Source: Cyphellophora europaea CBS 101466
Taxonomy: Eukaryota; Ascomycota; Eurotiomycetes; Chaetothyriales; Cyphellophoraceae
Length of the DNA stretch: 64,000 nt
Assembly: GCF_000365145.1 (NCBI RefSeq)
Contig: NW_008481797.1
Location: 3,534,001-3,598,000, forward strand
Direction of reading: 5' to 3'
The translations under genes and the position numbers were made by a program. The stretch's first letter is position 1; each line of letters starts with the position of its first letter. The notes under the pieces were generated by a model. That model made no database searches and was not told where the DNA came from. It saw only the letters and a program-made list of their open reading frames with translations. Positions 52,374 to 62,511 of this stretch are shown piece by piece.

Positions 52374-54302
52374 ATGACTTCAATTCCAGCCGCCGTGAGG
52401 CGACCTTCCGATGCCGAGTGGGCAGCTCATCTCCCACGCATTTGTGAGCTCTATTACGGCCAGAGATACACTCTCGAAGACACACAGCGTGTCATACACC
52501 AGGAGTCTGGCTTTTATGCCACTCTGCGTATGTACAAGGACCGAATTCGCAACATGGCCGTCCATCCCAAAAAAATCTGCATGCAGAAGTACCAGGCTAT
52601 GAGCATCGTCGCCGAGGACTTCCAGCGCCGTGGCACCAGCGTGCATTTCATCGGCCCCTCAGGTTTTCAGATCTTTAAGCGAACCCCAGCTCAAATCACC
52701 AGGCAGCTCCGCAGACCACATTGTCTACAGCCTATCACCCTCGAACAGGCCAAAGACGTACTGCAGCAATCCAGCATTCAGGCTATCGTTGAGCACGCCG
52801 TCGTTGGTCCAGCTAGTGACGATCATGTCCCCGCGGTGCCGTTCCCTGAGTCAACTTCAAGTGCCCCAGGACCTCCACATCAATTTGCGGAACACCACCT
52901 GTCTCAGATTCCTTCCACCTCGAATGGTCTGGCCGGGGATGCACCGCAAGGCTTGTCCGGTCCAAATGGACCGCGAAACGCACCACCGTCGGTGGCCTGG
53001 AATTACCCGCAGGTTACTACTGCATTGCCTCGCCCTGGGCCCCCTTCTCGACAGGCATCTCGTGAAGATGCTCCAAGGCTTCCAGCATATGCCCCTGCCC
53101 CAGCATCAAGACCAGATAGTCTGAGCTTGGCCGGCGTGAAGTTGGTACCTGAGCGATTACAGCAGCCGATGGTAGTTGGCGATGACAAAGACTCCTACGA
53201 CTTCAATGCCGACTTTGATGCACTTTCATTGGACAATTCGAGCACGCCAACTCAAGGGCCTTTGATGACACCTACGGCTAGCCGCATGCTACCGCCGCCA
53301 TCGGAGCGCCAGCGACGCCGCATGGCCACTGAGTGTGCCGCACCCTTTTTCCTCGCCTGCTTCCCTCCAGCCAATGTTCCAGAGTCCTTTGCCTTCTCCA
53401 GGACGGCGGCGATGGAACGCTTCAGATACATTCTAACGGCGAATCCGGAAAACCAATATGTCTTGCCATTGTTAAATTGGATGACTACAGTGCTTGCATC
53501 CAACGACAAGGCTAATCTTCTCAAGGACTTCGTATTCGAGTGCTGCCAGGTTCTTGACACATGTCGAGACTACGGCTTTCCTCTGTCCACGCCATTTCGA
53601 TACATGCTGGCGTTTTGCAACGATGACAAGACTGGTATGGAATTCCACGGATCGCACTTTGCACATGGCACAGACCGTTTGATTCAGCTTTATGGACCAG
53701 ATCATCCGAATATCCTCGTCAACGAATACTATCGGGCATGGCATGCACTTATGCGGCCAAATGAATGGTCGAATGCACGAACAATACTCGAGAAATGCCT
53801 GACACTGTCGGAAAAGGCGATGGGGCCGCGCAATCTGATGACCATAAACTGCTTGGTCGTTCTAGGTCGAGGCTTTGCAGAAAATGGTTATCACGAGCAA
53901 GCACACTCGATCTTTGAAGACGTCTTGGTTCGGTTCGACGACCCTGCACGGCCTTTGCAGGCCTATAGACTCTTGATCGTGGACCGTCTTGCTACGGAAG
54001 AAGAGCGGCTGGGCTATCTGGTGCCAGCAGAACGTCATCGGCGAGAGGTTTACGAGGGCCGCCTGCGGCTGCTATCTGCCTTTAGCCCCGAGACAAAGGC
54101 TGCAATGTGCTCCCTCAACGATGTGCTACGTCACATGGGGCATGAGGACGAAGCCCAACGAGTGCAGCGTCACTACGACCTTGAATTCGAGACGCTTTGG
54201 AGGCGGGAAGCCATGCTCAATAATCAACCCCAATCGTTGTCGTCCGCTTCGTCGGCACAAGACTCGCCACAACTCTCACCGCCAGCATCGAGCCGGCTGT
54301 GA
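52374..54302 (+). CDS. Clr5-domain protein with TPR-like C-terminal half
   Basis: A single exon encodes 642 residues. The Clr5 domain (PF14420) is at about residues 10-60: SDAEWAAHLPRICELYYGQR, then ESGFYATLRMYKDRIRNM and a Lys-Lys pair. It is a short helical fold thought to bind DNA or chromatin, first named from a fission yeast silencing factor. A disordered Pro/Ser-rich middle (about 130-340) follows. The C-terminal half (about 350-590) is all helical, with paired helices such as NEYYRAWHALMRPNEWSNAR, then MTINCLVVLGRGFAENGYHE, resembling tetratricopeptide repeats. The ATG at 52374 is the first in frame. Clr5 proteins are numerous in filamentous fungi and their targets are mostly unknown. 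This gene stands alone between two gene-free tracts. Confidence 0.87.
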   Translation: MTSIPAAVRRPSDAEWAAHLPRICELYYGQRYTLEDTQRVIHQESGFYATLRMYKDRIRNMAVHPKKICMQKYQAMSIVAEDFQRRGTSVHFIGPSGFQIFKRTPAQITRQLRRPHCLQPITLEQAKDVLQQSSIQAIVEHAVVGPASDDHVPAVPFPESTSSAPGPPHQFAEHHLSQIPSTSNGLAGDAPQGLSGPNGPRNAPPSVAWNYPQVTTALPRPGPPSRQASREDAPRLPAYAPAPASRPDSLSLAGVKLVPERLQQPMVVGDDKDSYDFNADFDALSLDNSSTPTQGPLMTPTASRMLPPPSERQRRRMATECAAPFFLACFPPANVPESFAFSRTAAMERFRYILTANPENQYVLPLLNWMTTVLASNDKANLLKDFVFECCQVLDTCRDYGFPLSTPFRYMLAFCNDDKTGMEFHGSHFAHGTDRLIQLYGPDHPNILVNEYYRAWHALMRPNEWSNARTILEKCLTLSEKAMGPRNLMTINCLVVLGRGFAENGYHEQAHSIFEDVLVRFDDPARPLQAYRLLIVDRLATEEERLGYLVPAERHRREVYEGRLRLLSAFSPETKAAMCSLNDVLRHMGHEDEAQRVQRHYDLEFETLWRREAMLNNQPQSLSSASSAQDSPQLSPPASSRL

Positions 54303-55065
54303 ACACTTGATCGACATGATGCCATGAGCAGCGTCATTATTATCACCGTTGACTACGGTGAAGCCGACTATTAGGTCTCATTTCGGGAGTACTTTTCAGG
54401 GACCAGCGTGAACGACGGGCACCAAGTAAGAGAAGCGGGCGGATGGCGTTCGTATTGGCCTCCTGAAATCATGATACGTCATACTCAGTGCATTCGAAAA
54501 CCGGTCTTCTACGTAGTACTTTAAGATAAACAAGACATGCGAAGCGAGGCTCCTGGCGCGGAGGCGAATCTGCATCGCATTGTTCGTCAGCAGGACCTTG
54601 CCACGAATCAGAGCTTTGGTGTTGACATGCTGGCCATTACGACCTCAAATGCTGTCTTCCGGATGTTTGGACTATTTCCTTCCGTTAAACTTTGGCAGGA
54701 GATCCCTTGTTCTCTTACGAAAATCCACCCTGGGAGCGATGTACCCCTAGCATCATCGCAGCCCTTTTCTCTGAAATATCGAGAAAGCCGAAAAAGCCAA
54801 AAAAGCCAAAAAAAAAAATCCGCCCTCCGCAGAGCCTCTCCGGCTGGGCGTGATGCAGGCCCGTCGAGAGGATGGAAGCTGAATATGCAGCCTTGGTACC
54901 TTGGTGCCAGTCATAGAACCCGGCTAGCCCACCTTGACCTCATCGAGATACCTGAGTCAGGTGCGACAGATGTACTCGTAAGCTGCTATTGGATGCCCCA
55001 TGGAACATCAACATACTGTAAGGTGCGTGCCGGCAAACCCCTTTGAAGTCCCAAAGGATGAAAGT
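54303..55065. other. Intergenic
   Basis: This lies between the Clr5 gene and the rhodanese gene. A 169-codon plus-strand frame shows no family. It contains an AAAAAGCC-type short tandem stretch at about 54788-54818. Confidence 0.4.
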
Positions 55066-55509
55066 CTAATCCCAAAGATCCTTGACGTACGCATCGGTTA
55101 GCCGCTCATCTGAACCATAGCGGGCCTGCCACATTCCAAAGCCTCCCTCCAACACGCACACCGCCGGTCGTTGTGCGGTCGTCTGCTGGGCCTGTCCCTT
55201 GTTTGCAGCTGCTTCCAATGCTCGCGCAAACTTTATGGCGCTCGCCGGCCCACGCTGCTGGCTCAGCATGCAGTGGAAAACAATGGTATCCTTGTCTTGG
55301 TGCATGCGCATCAGCTCGGGGATGCGGGCATCGAGCTCCGCGGTGGGGACCCAGATCGAGCCTTTGATGTGACCGCCTAGATGGTCGGAGTCGCGGACGT
55401 CGACGACGACAACTTTGGCTGCACAGGCTGGGTCAAGTAGGAGTGCTGCAAGATCAGTTGGAGTGATGCGGGCCAGATTGCCGATGTTGATTGCACTGGC
55501 GGCGGCCAT
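55066..55509 (-). CDS. Rhodanese-fold Cdc25/Acr2-type phosphatase or arsenate reductase
   Basis: A single exon encodes 147 residues. It is one small rhodanese domain: VVVVDVRDSDHLGGHIKGSI (33-52), VPTAELDARIPEL, then the active-site loop HCMLSQQRGP. This has the H-C-x5-R form, with Cys80 as nucleophile and Arg86, followed by the VCVLEGGFGMWQARY segment that closes the fold. The seven-residue Cx5R loop distinguishes Cdc25-like phosphatases and the yeast arsenate reductase Acr2 and its relatives Ych1 and Ibp1 from true sulfurtransferases, whose loop is one residue shorter. Reduction of arsenate to arsenite would pair well with the ACR3 exporter in this window, but phosphatase activity is equally possible. 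It is head-to-head with bS21m. Confidence 0.88.
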   Translation of the reverse strand: MAAASAINIGNLARITPTDLAALLLDPACAAKVVVVDVRDSDHLGGHIKGSIWVPTAELDARIPELMRMHQDKDTIVFHCMLSQQRGPASAIKFARALEAAANKGQAQQTTAQRPAVCVLEGGFGMWQARYGSDERLTDAYVKDLWD

Positions 55510-55858
55510 TCTGTACGTGACCGGATTTGTCTGCTCGCTTGCAGGAAAAGCGGTCCAAATGGTGTGAGGGCGGAAACGGATTTATGTAAGGCTACCAGTT
55601 GGGCCCGACTTTGACAGGACGGGACATATTAGGCTACCGTCGGGAATACAAACCCTGTTACGAGGCTGCCAGGCTGCCACGCTTCCAGGCTTTCAGGCCA
55701 CGAGGCTGCGATGGTCGCAAGTACGGCACACCTGATTGGTCAGATAGTTCATAGCTGGAAATTCCAACCTCGCTTCCAACGCAGTTTGCATCTGCCATCG
55801 TCGAACCGACGCGCCCATCAGCACCCCCAGTTCTTCAGTGCTGCAACGAACTGCGGCC
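55510..55858. promoter_or_regulatory. Divergent rhodanese / bS21m promoter
   Basis: This 349-bp spacer between divergent starts includes a short imperfect direct-repeat cluster of CCAGGCTG/GAGGCTGC words at about 55665-55708. No recognised site is seen. Confidence 0.4.
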
Positions 55859-56938
55859 ATGGAAGTCTCGCACGTGTTGCAGCGTAGATTTGTCATTGCA
55901 CTCACACGGGCTGCACGGTGCGACTGCACGGTCTCTACATCCAGGCTGACAGCGGCATCGCGAGCTCTACAACACATCCCTCATTCGGTGCCACGCGCAG
56001 CCCGGTCATTCTCATCCTCGTCTCTACGACGGCTCGATCAAACGACAGACCCCGCGAGAAGCATCATTGGTAATCGACCTGCTGCGGCCTCGCCCCCGCG
56101 AGACACACCCAGGCAGGCATTGCAGAGCTACATCGATACCCTGCAGAAAATCATCGATGGCTATCGACTGGCGGACCCCAAGATCATGCACTCGAGGTCA
56201 TACAATTACATCTTCACGGCGGTGACTCGGGCGGACACTGCGATGCTGGCTCCTGGAGCTCACGCGGAGTCGTTCGATCCTCTGCTCAAGTCGTTGCAGA
56301 AGGAGGTACAGCCAATACTCAGCATGCACTTTGGGACTACAGACCTCGCGCAGATTGTTGGCGACATGGACAAGCAAGCGCCAACACCAACGCCGGCAGC
56401 TGCTCAGCAACAACGTCCAAGTATTGCCGAACTGGCAGACCGAGCGCTCGATGGCATCATGGGCCCCCCTGCTGGCAGGCCTCACAGTACTGTCACAGAT
56501 GCGGAGACCAACAGCAAAAGGTTCAGCGGGATGGACCAGATGAATGCAAGACGGGAACAACGACAGAAGTCGGCCCACTGGCTGAACACAATTCTTCCCG
56601 ACCCCGATCCTAAGCTAACGACGAGTTTTCAGCGTGCCGACTATGGATACACGCAGTATCAGCGGCAGAAAGAACATGGGCCAGTGTTGCGGCTCAGTCC
56701 ATCCATTGGCAAGACCGAAGTGGTAGGTGGAAGTGTCGATGTGACCAGGGCTTTCCAGAGGATGGAGTCCAATGTTCGACAGAACCGAGTCAAGATTGAC
56801 ACGCAACGCCAGCGGTTCCATGTGCGCAGAGGCCAGCTCAAAAAGAATCTACGGATCGAGCGATGGCGCAAGCTGTTCAAAGAGGGCTTCATTGCGGAGT
56901 GCGCTCGAGTCAGGAAGATGAGAAAACAGGGCTGGTAA
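55859..56938 (+). CDS. MRP21: Mitochondrial 37S ribosomal protein bS21m
   Basis: A single exon encodes 359 residues from the first ATG, since the open frame before it starts at GTG. The N-terminus is a long Arg/Ala/Ser-rich mitochondrial presequence (with RSFSSSSLRRL near residue 54). A large variable middle contains HSRSYNYIFTAVTRADTAML. The C-terminal ~60 residues are the S21 domain: VTRAFQRMESNVRQNRVK, then RFHVRRGQLKKNLRIERWRK and FKEGFIAECARVRKMRKQGW. The basic helix-turn-helix of bacterial S21 sits here at the end of a long fungal extension, as in other Pezizomycotina. It acts in the small subunit of the mitochondrial ribosome. Confidence 0.9.
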   Translation: MEVSHVLQRRFVIALTRAARCDCTVSTSRLTAASRALQHIPHSVPRAARSFSSSSLRRLDQTTDPARSIIGNRPAAASPPRDTPRQALQSYIDTLQKIIDGYRLADPKIMHSRSYNYIFTAVTRADTAMLAPGAHAESFDPLLKSLQKEVQPILSMHFGTTDLAQIVGDMDKQAPTPTPAAAQQQRPSIAELADRALDGIMGPPAGRPHSTVTDAETNSKRFSGMDQMNARREQRQKSAHWLNTILPDPDPKLTTSFQRADYGYTQYQRQKEHGPVLRLSPSIGKTEVVGGSVDVTRAFQRMESNVRQNRVKIDTQRQRFHVRRGQLKKNLRIERWRKLFKEGFIAECARVRKMRKQGW

Positions 56939-59930
56939 GAGGTGGACATGTTCCGCCCGAGCAAATACCACTACTTTGTGCAGCGCGGTGTGTAAAATCA
57001 TTAGTGCGACCGAGCCTGCTGCGAGCCTGCTGCGAGCCCGCTGCAGGGTTATCCCTCGCCATCCACCTGTACAACAATTACAGTTTGCCAAGGTAGAACA
57101 GTCCCGACCTTGTGCCATCTCCCATCTTCCATGTTCCATGCCGTGTGTCCATTGTTGAATTGGCGGTTTCTTGAAGAACGGCATTTTCCCGTAGCTCTCA
57201 GCGAACCGTTGCTACATCATAGCTCGTACTCGGCAAACGCTAGGTACCACAGGCGGGGCCCGCGAGGCCTGTCTTTTTGCACTTTCGACGACTTGGGTCG
57301 GAACGGCAACATCGCCACCCAACCCGGCTAGTAGGGCTAACCCGCCTGTCAAGTGGTCTCTAATGTCGTACGACGAACCCTTGAGCCCTGCATAACTCCG
57401 TGCGAGGGCCATGCTTCACTGTCCCGCTCCCAGGATCGTCGTGCGGCAGGGTACAAAATCAAAAGCCACGCGTCAACACGAGATTGAGTACGGAGTACAT
57501 GTACCATTGATTGCTCACAAGTCTCCAGGGCATTCGAGTCATCGCATTCGCACTGACTCGACGGCCAGACGGCCAGAAAGTCTAAGTCGAAAGTCGGAAA
57601 CTTCGTACGCTTGGACTTTGCCACAACCTACACCGTACTTGTTACAGCCTGCTAAGGGTCGCCGAAGCCCCCCACAGGCTGAACCTTGGTCCGCCTTTGG
57701 AGCACAAGGTTTAGGGCTGTCAGGAACTAACCTTTCACTATCAATGCTCATTTCGCTGAAGAATGCCAACATGGCAGCTGACATTTTGACATGGACACCT
57801 GCGGTCGCGATTGCGGATATGCACACGTCGGCGTCTGAGGTCATGGACGCGGCACGGATGCTAATGGTTTGCCCTGCCCTACCAGTACTCCGTACTATTC
57901 ATTTCTAGCCGCCGGGACAATGACCCTGGCCAATAACCAGCTCCAAGCCCCGGCCGGCCATCTTCGATTGCTCTGCACCGTCGTCCGTCCAGCATTATTC
58001 AGCTCGACTGTCCGGCCCACGATCTAGTCCCGACCACTACACCACTTTTCTCACCGGTAAGAAGCTGGACTGGCAGATGGCCTACAGTGAAAGAAAAATA
58101 TGCGGGCAGGTGCGACTCGCACATAGTCGGTCACATGGGCATCTCGCTGGCAGTCACCATCATGCGGAGCCGCAAACACGAACCCCTCGCTATCAATCTT
58201 GTGACCAACGCAAATCCTGAAGAACCACATCGACCGGGCAGTTTGATCTCCTAGAATACGGGGCCATCTTCCAGCTATCGACAAGTCACCAGACTGCCAG
58301 ACTGTCCATGCATCTGTCAGAGGCATATACTGGGTAGAACGGGCGGCTTGCTGGCATGCTGGCACGCTGGAATTGCATTTCCATCGCAGTCGCGAATCTA
58401 TGCGAAACCAACTGGCGGTGCAGACCCAAGCCGCCGTCCTCTCCGTACCGAGCGAGGCGTCTCATGGTTACACCAAACGTGTCCTAGGAGGGGTTTCACG
58501 CACGACATACCGCACCTCCGATTTTCTGGGGCATCGGTCCTTGGCTTACGGAGTGTCTCATGTACGGAGTACTTTACTCAAGTACTCTGTAGCCACTAAG
58601 CACTAGATCTGGAAAGAACCGTTCACCCGAACTTACTCCTTAAGATGGCCGATGGGCCTTTGCTCTTAGTTGTGCCTCTGACTTCACCCTTGCGCAGGTT
58701 CCTGACAGCGTGTATCCACACCCTCCGACTAGTCAGGCCGACACGGAATGTCGTTCCACCCACGAGCTGGACGGGGGCACCGCAAGCTCAGATTTTAGGT
58801 CAAGGACGCGCCGGCCCTAGCCTTAAGGATATCACACGAGCCAGCCTTGGTCATCGTTCACAAGACCTATCAGGCCATCCTTGTCAGCTCATCACCCAAA
58901 GTTAGCTTTGGTATCCGACACGAGCCAAGCCTCTTGCATCGCTACTGCTAGCGGAAATGTCTAGCTGCATCACTTCGCAACCTTGTACCTTGTCGCTGTC
59001 TAGCTCTGACCACCAAGGTTGTCCGGGGAGCAATGGACGACGTGAGAAGACTCAGCCGTTTCGGAACCACCCGCGCCTGTGGGCTGCCTCTCCGTAGTAC
59101 CCGTGGCATCCGTGAGACTCATCCCCCCAATAATTTAATTGCTTTGCCTGGACACCGAAACAAGCAACATCAAGCCCCGTCGCGGACGCGGACCACACCA
59201 CATCAGGTTGAAACAAGCCAATGGCTACTTGCTGTGTAGCGCTGGGTTTCCTACAGTATCGTGCCATGGAACAAGCCATAAGCCACAAGCACGCGCAAGC
59301 CAATGGTGCTCGACACTGTAGACAACTTTCCTGTTCCAGTCTCCATTGCACCGAAAAGCGCATCGAATGAAGTCATGTTCTTGGTCGCTGGAGACTGCCA
59401 GCTCACTCATGGAGTCCTAAAGGTCCATTATTGACATACATCGGCATGTGCTCCAGCTACAGTGACTGAGTACCCTGTCCCTTCCTAGCCTATCGCTTTA
59501 TATGTTCACTCTCAGCTTGGTCTGGTTGAACTCCAATCTCATTTCCAGTCGTCGCCATTTGCAATTCCGCCCATTCCAGGTCCGAGTCCCTGTCCATGCG
59601 TGTCCAGTCTATCTACCCATGTATCGGAAATCTATCAGTTCTATCTAGCCGGTATCGTTCAAAACATGACATCCATGACCCCCATTACGACCTTACAATA
59701 CATTACACATAACACATTTTTCGTTCGTCGTGACTCGTTTCCTTGCCCTCCTCCGGGGGGGCTGCCTTCCTGGTCCAGGCACCACCTCCAAATCATTACC
59801 CCAATCCCATCCCATCTGACCCTGACCCTAGGTGCCCTCCTCCCCAATATGCCAGTCCCCATCCATTGCCTGCCAGGTGACGGTGACAGTGACGCCCCCG
59901 AACCACTCGCAACTCTTAGGGTGAACCCCT
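56939..59930. other. 3-kb gene-free stretch
   Basis: Only overlapping frames up to 165 codons without domains are present. It holds three exact and several near copies of TACGGAGTA (57489, 57886, 58563) and an 11-bp tandem triplet. It ends in the 3' flank of the GH64 gene. Confidence 0.5.
57011..57043. repeat. Three tandem 11-bp repeats
   Basis: CGAGCCTGCTG occurs at 57011-57021 and 57022-57032, and with one change (T to C) at 57033-57043, about 70 bp after the bS21m stop. Confidence 0.9.
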
Positions 59931-62511
59931 TCAGGACGCCATCCCCCCCACGAATACTTTCCAACTCTCCACCCCACCACCCCCAACCGCCACCGTCCCG
60001 CTCGCATCCACCCCTCCAAACGGCGCCACATCATCGTACGCAAACGCATACCCCCTCCCATCACTCTGCGCCGCATGCACCGCCGCGCTGTACCAATTCG
60101 TCGCCCCCTGCCCCACTGTGCCATTACCACCACCACCACCACCGTAGTAATAATCCGCCGTCGTCACCTCAGCCGACGGCTGCGTGTTTCCCCTGGCGAG
60201 CAAGAAAGTGCTGCGATTCAAAGCGGCGCAGACGCGCGGGAGCACGGCTAGGTCGACGGCGTTGTCGGAAGAGGTCGTGCTGAAGATGCCGGCGCACGAG
60301 AAGATGTCGAGGGCCGAGTCGGGGTTCGTGCTGGAGAGGGGAGGCGGGAGGGGGCGGGAGGCGCCGGCGCAGGAGAGGGAGCCTGTTGGACAAGGTTTGT
60401 TAGTAGGGATGTTGCTGAGGTAGGTCTTGAGGCGTTTTTAGGGGGGATGATGGGGGGCAAAGGTAGGTCATTGCAACCCGAGCGATGTGCCTGGCTTGGG
60501 AGTGCGGCGTGAGGCCGGTCGTGGAAGCCAGCTTCGGCCACAACCCATCGAAGTTAGGAGCTTGGGCCACTTGAACCGTCCGCATGAGACTGTTTCCCCT
60601 TCGCAGAACCAGCAGACAATGTACCAGTTAAAGGTGCAAAGGAAAAGGAAAGGTTGGTACTTGCCGGTCGAAGTCGAACACTCCACCACACCCAGATCCG
60701 TCTGCGTGTCAATGTACAGCGTCTCACTCGCATACTTCTCCCACACGCTCGTCACATACGCATCCCAGTAACTCCGGAACGCGCCCCCATCCACCGCCGC
60801 AATATACTTCCCCGGCGCATCCACCCGCAACACCTCATCGCCGCGATACACGCACAGCTGATCCCACGGCACCCCGTCCGTCCCGGCGCGCGCCTCCAGC
60901 GCGCTACACACATTCCCCATGCTCCCCGGGCTGGTGCCCGCGACGGTCTGTGTCTGGCCTGAAGTGGTGGTCAGGGACATGCCCGCGGCGAGGCCGACGA
61001 AGTCGACAAAGGACAGATTGGCGAAGAGCCCCGCCACGCTGGAGTAGGTCATCTCGACGAAGGACCAGAGGATCGACGAGGACGAGTCGCTCGGGTTCTG
61101 GGGGTCCGGGGCCACGAGCGTCACGCCTTCGGGGTTCAGGAGCGTGTAGAAGCGGAGGGTGCCGGCTGCGAACTAGAGAGGAGGGCATGTTAGTTTAGTT
61201 TCGGACTCCCACCCCCTCCCCATCATCCCATCGAGGTAGGTCACTTACGTAGATTCGGCCCGAGTTGAAATAGCCAGGGAGGTTGAGGGTCGTGGTGCTG
61301 CCGGGCGAGCCCAGCGGGATGGTGATGTCGTCGGTGATGGGTTCCGGGATGGTGGAGGATCCCGAGGTCGGATACAACCAGCTTTGCGCCGGCGTCAGCA
61401 GCATCACGTGTCCTTCTTCGTCTTTGGCCGTGATGTAGATCTGAAAGAGAAGCAGGCGAAGGTCAGTAACGGACTGACATCGATCGGCCACACAACGCAA
61501 AACGGATGCGGCAAAGGAAAGTAGGCGAGGCTGGGTAGGATAGGAGAAACTCACGTTGATTCCGTCAGATCCAAAATTGTTTACTAGCTCGACATTCAAG
61601 CCGGGCGTTGATTGCGGCGGTGAGGTGGGCGGGACATTTCCTGGCACGGTCCCGTTCAGCGTGTTGCCGGGCCCAACTGTGACATCCGTGCCAGGCCCAG
61701 GCCCCGGTGCTGGCTCTGGGATCGTCGGCGCTGGTTGCGCATCTGCTGGTGGGGGGATCGTCGAGTTGCCATCGTCGGATGAGGCAGGGACGTCAGGCTG
61801 GCCGTTCGGCGCTGCTGGATCGGACTCCTGGGCTGCAGGAGCCGGGCTTGAGGCGTTGGGAAAGGGCGCCACGTCTGCGTCGGGTACTGTTGGTGGCATG
61901 CTTGCGGTATAGAATTCGGCCGGTGATGTCGCGGTGATGACATCGCCTACGGTATCGGTTTGTCCTGCGGCATCCGTTAGCGTTGCGGTCAAGTCAGTTT
62001 CAGGGGAGAGGGGGAGTGTGTCGGTGTTTCCCGGCGCGTCTGTCGCTGCTGCGGCCGGTACTGAGGTCAAGATGGTAGCTATCGTTGCTGCTGCTGGTGG
62101 ATCGGAAGCGGGCGGAGGGGGAATGCTGTCGTCTGGTATCGGGTCCGGTGGAGGGATCGTTGGGATGGCTGACTCCGTGGGTGGAGGAACAAGAGCTGGT
62201 GCGGCTACGGTCGCTGTGTCCGCCGGTACTGGGACTGGCTCTGGTTCTGGTGCTGGTGCTGGTGCTGGCGCTGGCGCTGGCGCTGGCGCTGACACGATCT
62301 CGGGACCGTCTGCCGCTGGGTTATCGATGTTCGGTGGTCCGCCCCAATGGGCCGGTTCAAACGACGGCGGTCCCCAGATCCATCTCCCATTTCCAGCAGC
62401 TCCGTCTCGTCTACCCCCGGGACTGAACTGTCGTTTCGTCGGTGCGGATGTGGTACTGGGTATTATACTAGAGATTAGGGCCAATAGGCTTAATGACAAC
62501 AATGAAGGCAT
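59931..62511 (-). CDS. Secreted GH64 beta-1,3-glucanase with a long Pro/Ala-rich N-terminal region
   Basis: The model is complement(join(59931..60382, 60665..61172, 61249..61440, 61555..62511)), 702 residues. It has a signal peptide (LLSLSLLALISSIIPSTTSA) followed by a TKRQ Kex2-like site. Residues about 30-310 are low complexity, with a (PA)n run around 70-90 and many Ser/Thr/Pro. The GH64 catalytic region starts near 310 (LNVELVNNFGSDGIN-IYITAKD) and continues AQSWLYPTSGS, FVEMTYSSVAGLFANLSFVDFVG, LCVYRGDEVLRVDAPGKY and YWDAYVTSVWEKY. It ends with NWYSAAVHAAQ and YAFAYDDVAPFGG. Intron 3 (282 bp) needs a GC donor (G|GCAAGT). It gives ECSTSTGSLSCAG in frame, whereas the nearby GT would shift frame. 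It likely acts on beta-1,3-glucan in cell walls. Catalytic residues were not verified. Confidence 0.87.
62225..62290. repeat. GCTGGT/GCTGGC hexanucleotide microsatellite in the GH64 gene
   Basis: About ten units of GCTGGT, GCTGGC or variants in a row (plus-strand sense) encode the Pro-Ala dipeptide run of the glucanase. Length may vary between strains in steps of two residues. Confidence 0.85.

Larger units (their letters stand above)
45646..58571. repeat. Dispersed TACGGAGTA micro-repeat family
   Basis: Exact copies of TACGGAGTA or its reverse complement lie at 45646, 45775, 51045, 51534, 52089 (reverse), 57489, 57886 (reverse) and 58563. A further one sits outside this block at 22724. Five are flanked to give the quasi-palindrome GTACGGAGTAC or nearly so. 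One-mismatch copies are at 46061 (reverse), 58547 and 58583 (reverse). All nine exact copies fall outside the genes called here. About 0.5 would be expected by chance for a given 9-mer over both strands of 64 kb. Confidence 0.85.

Noticed and set aside
54537..55046. 169-codon plus-strand frame
   Set aside because: It has no domain and includes a Lys run from a poly-A tract, most likely chance.
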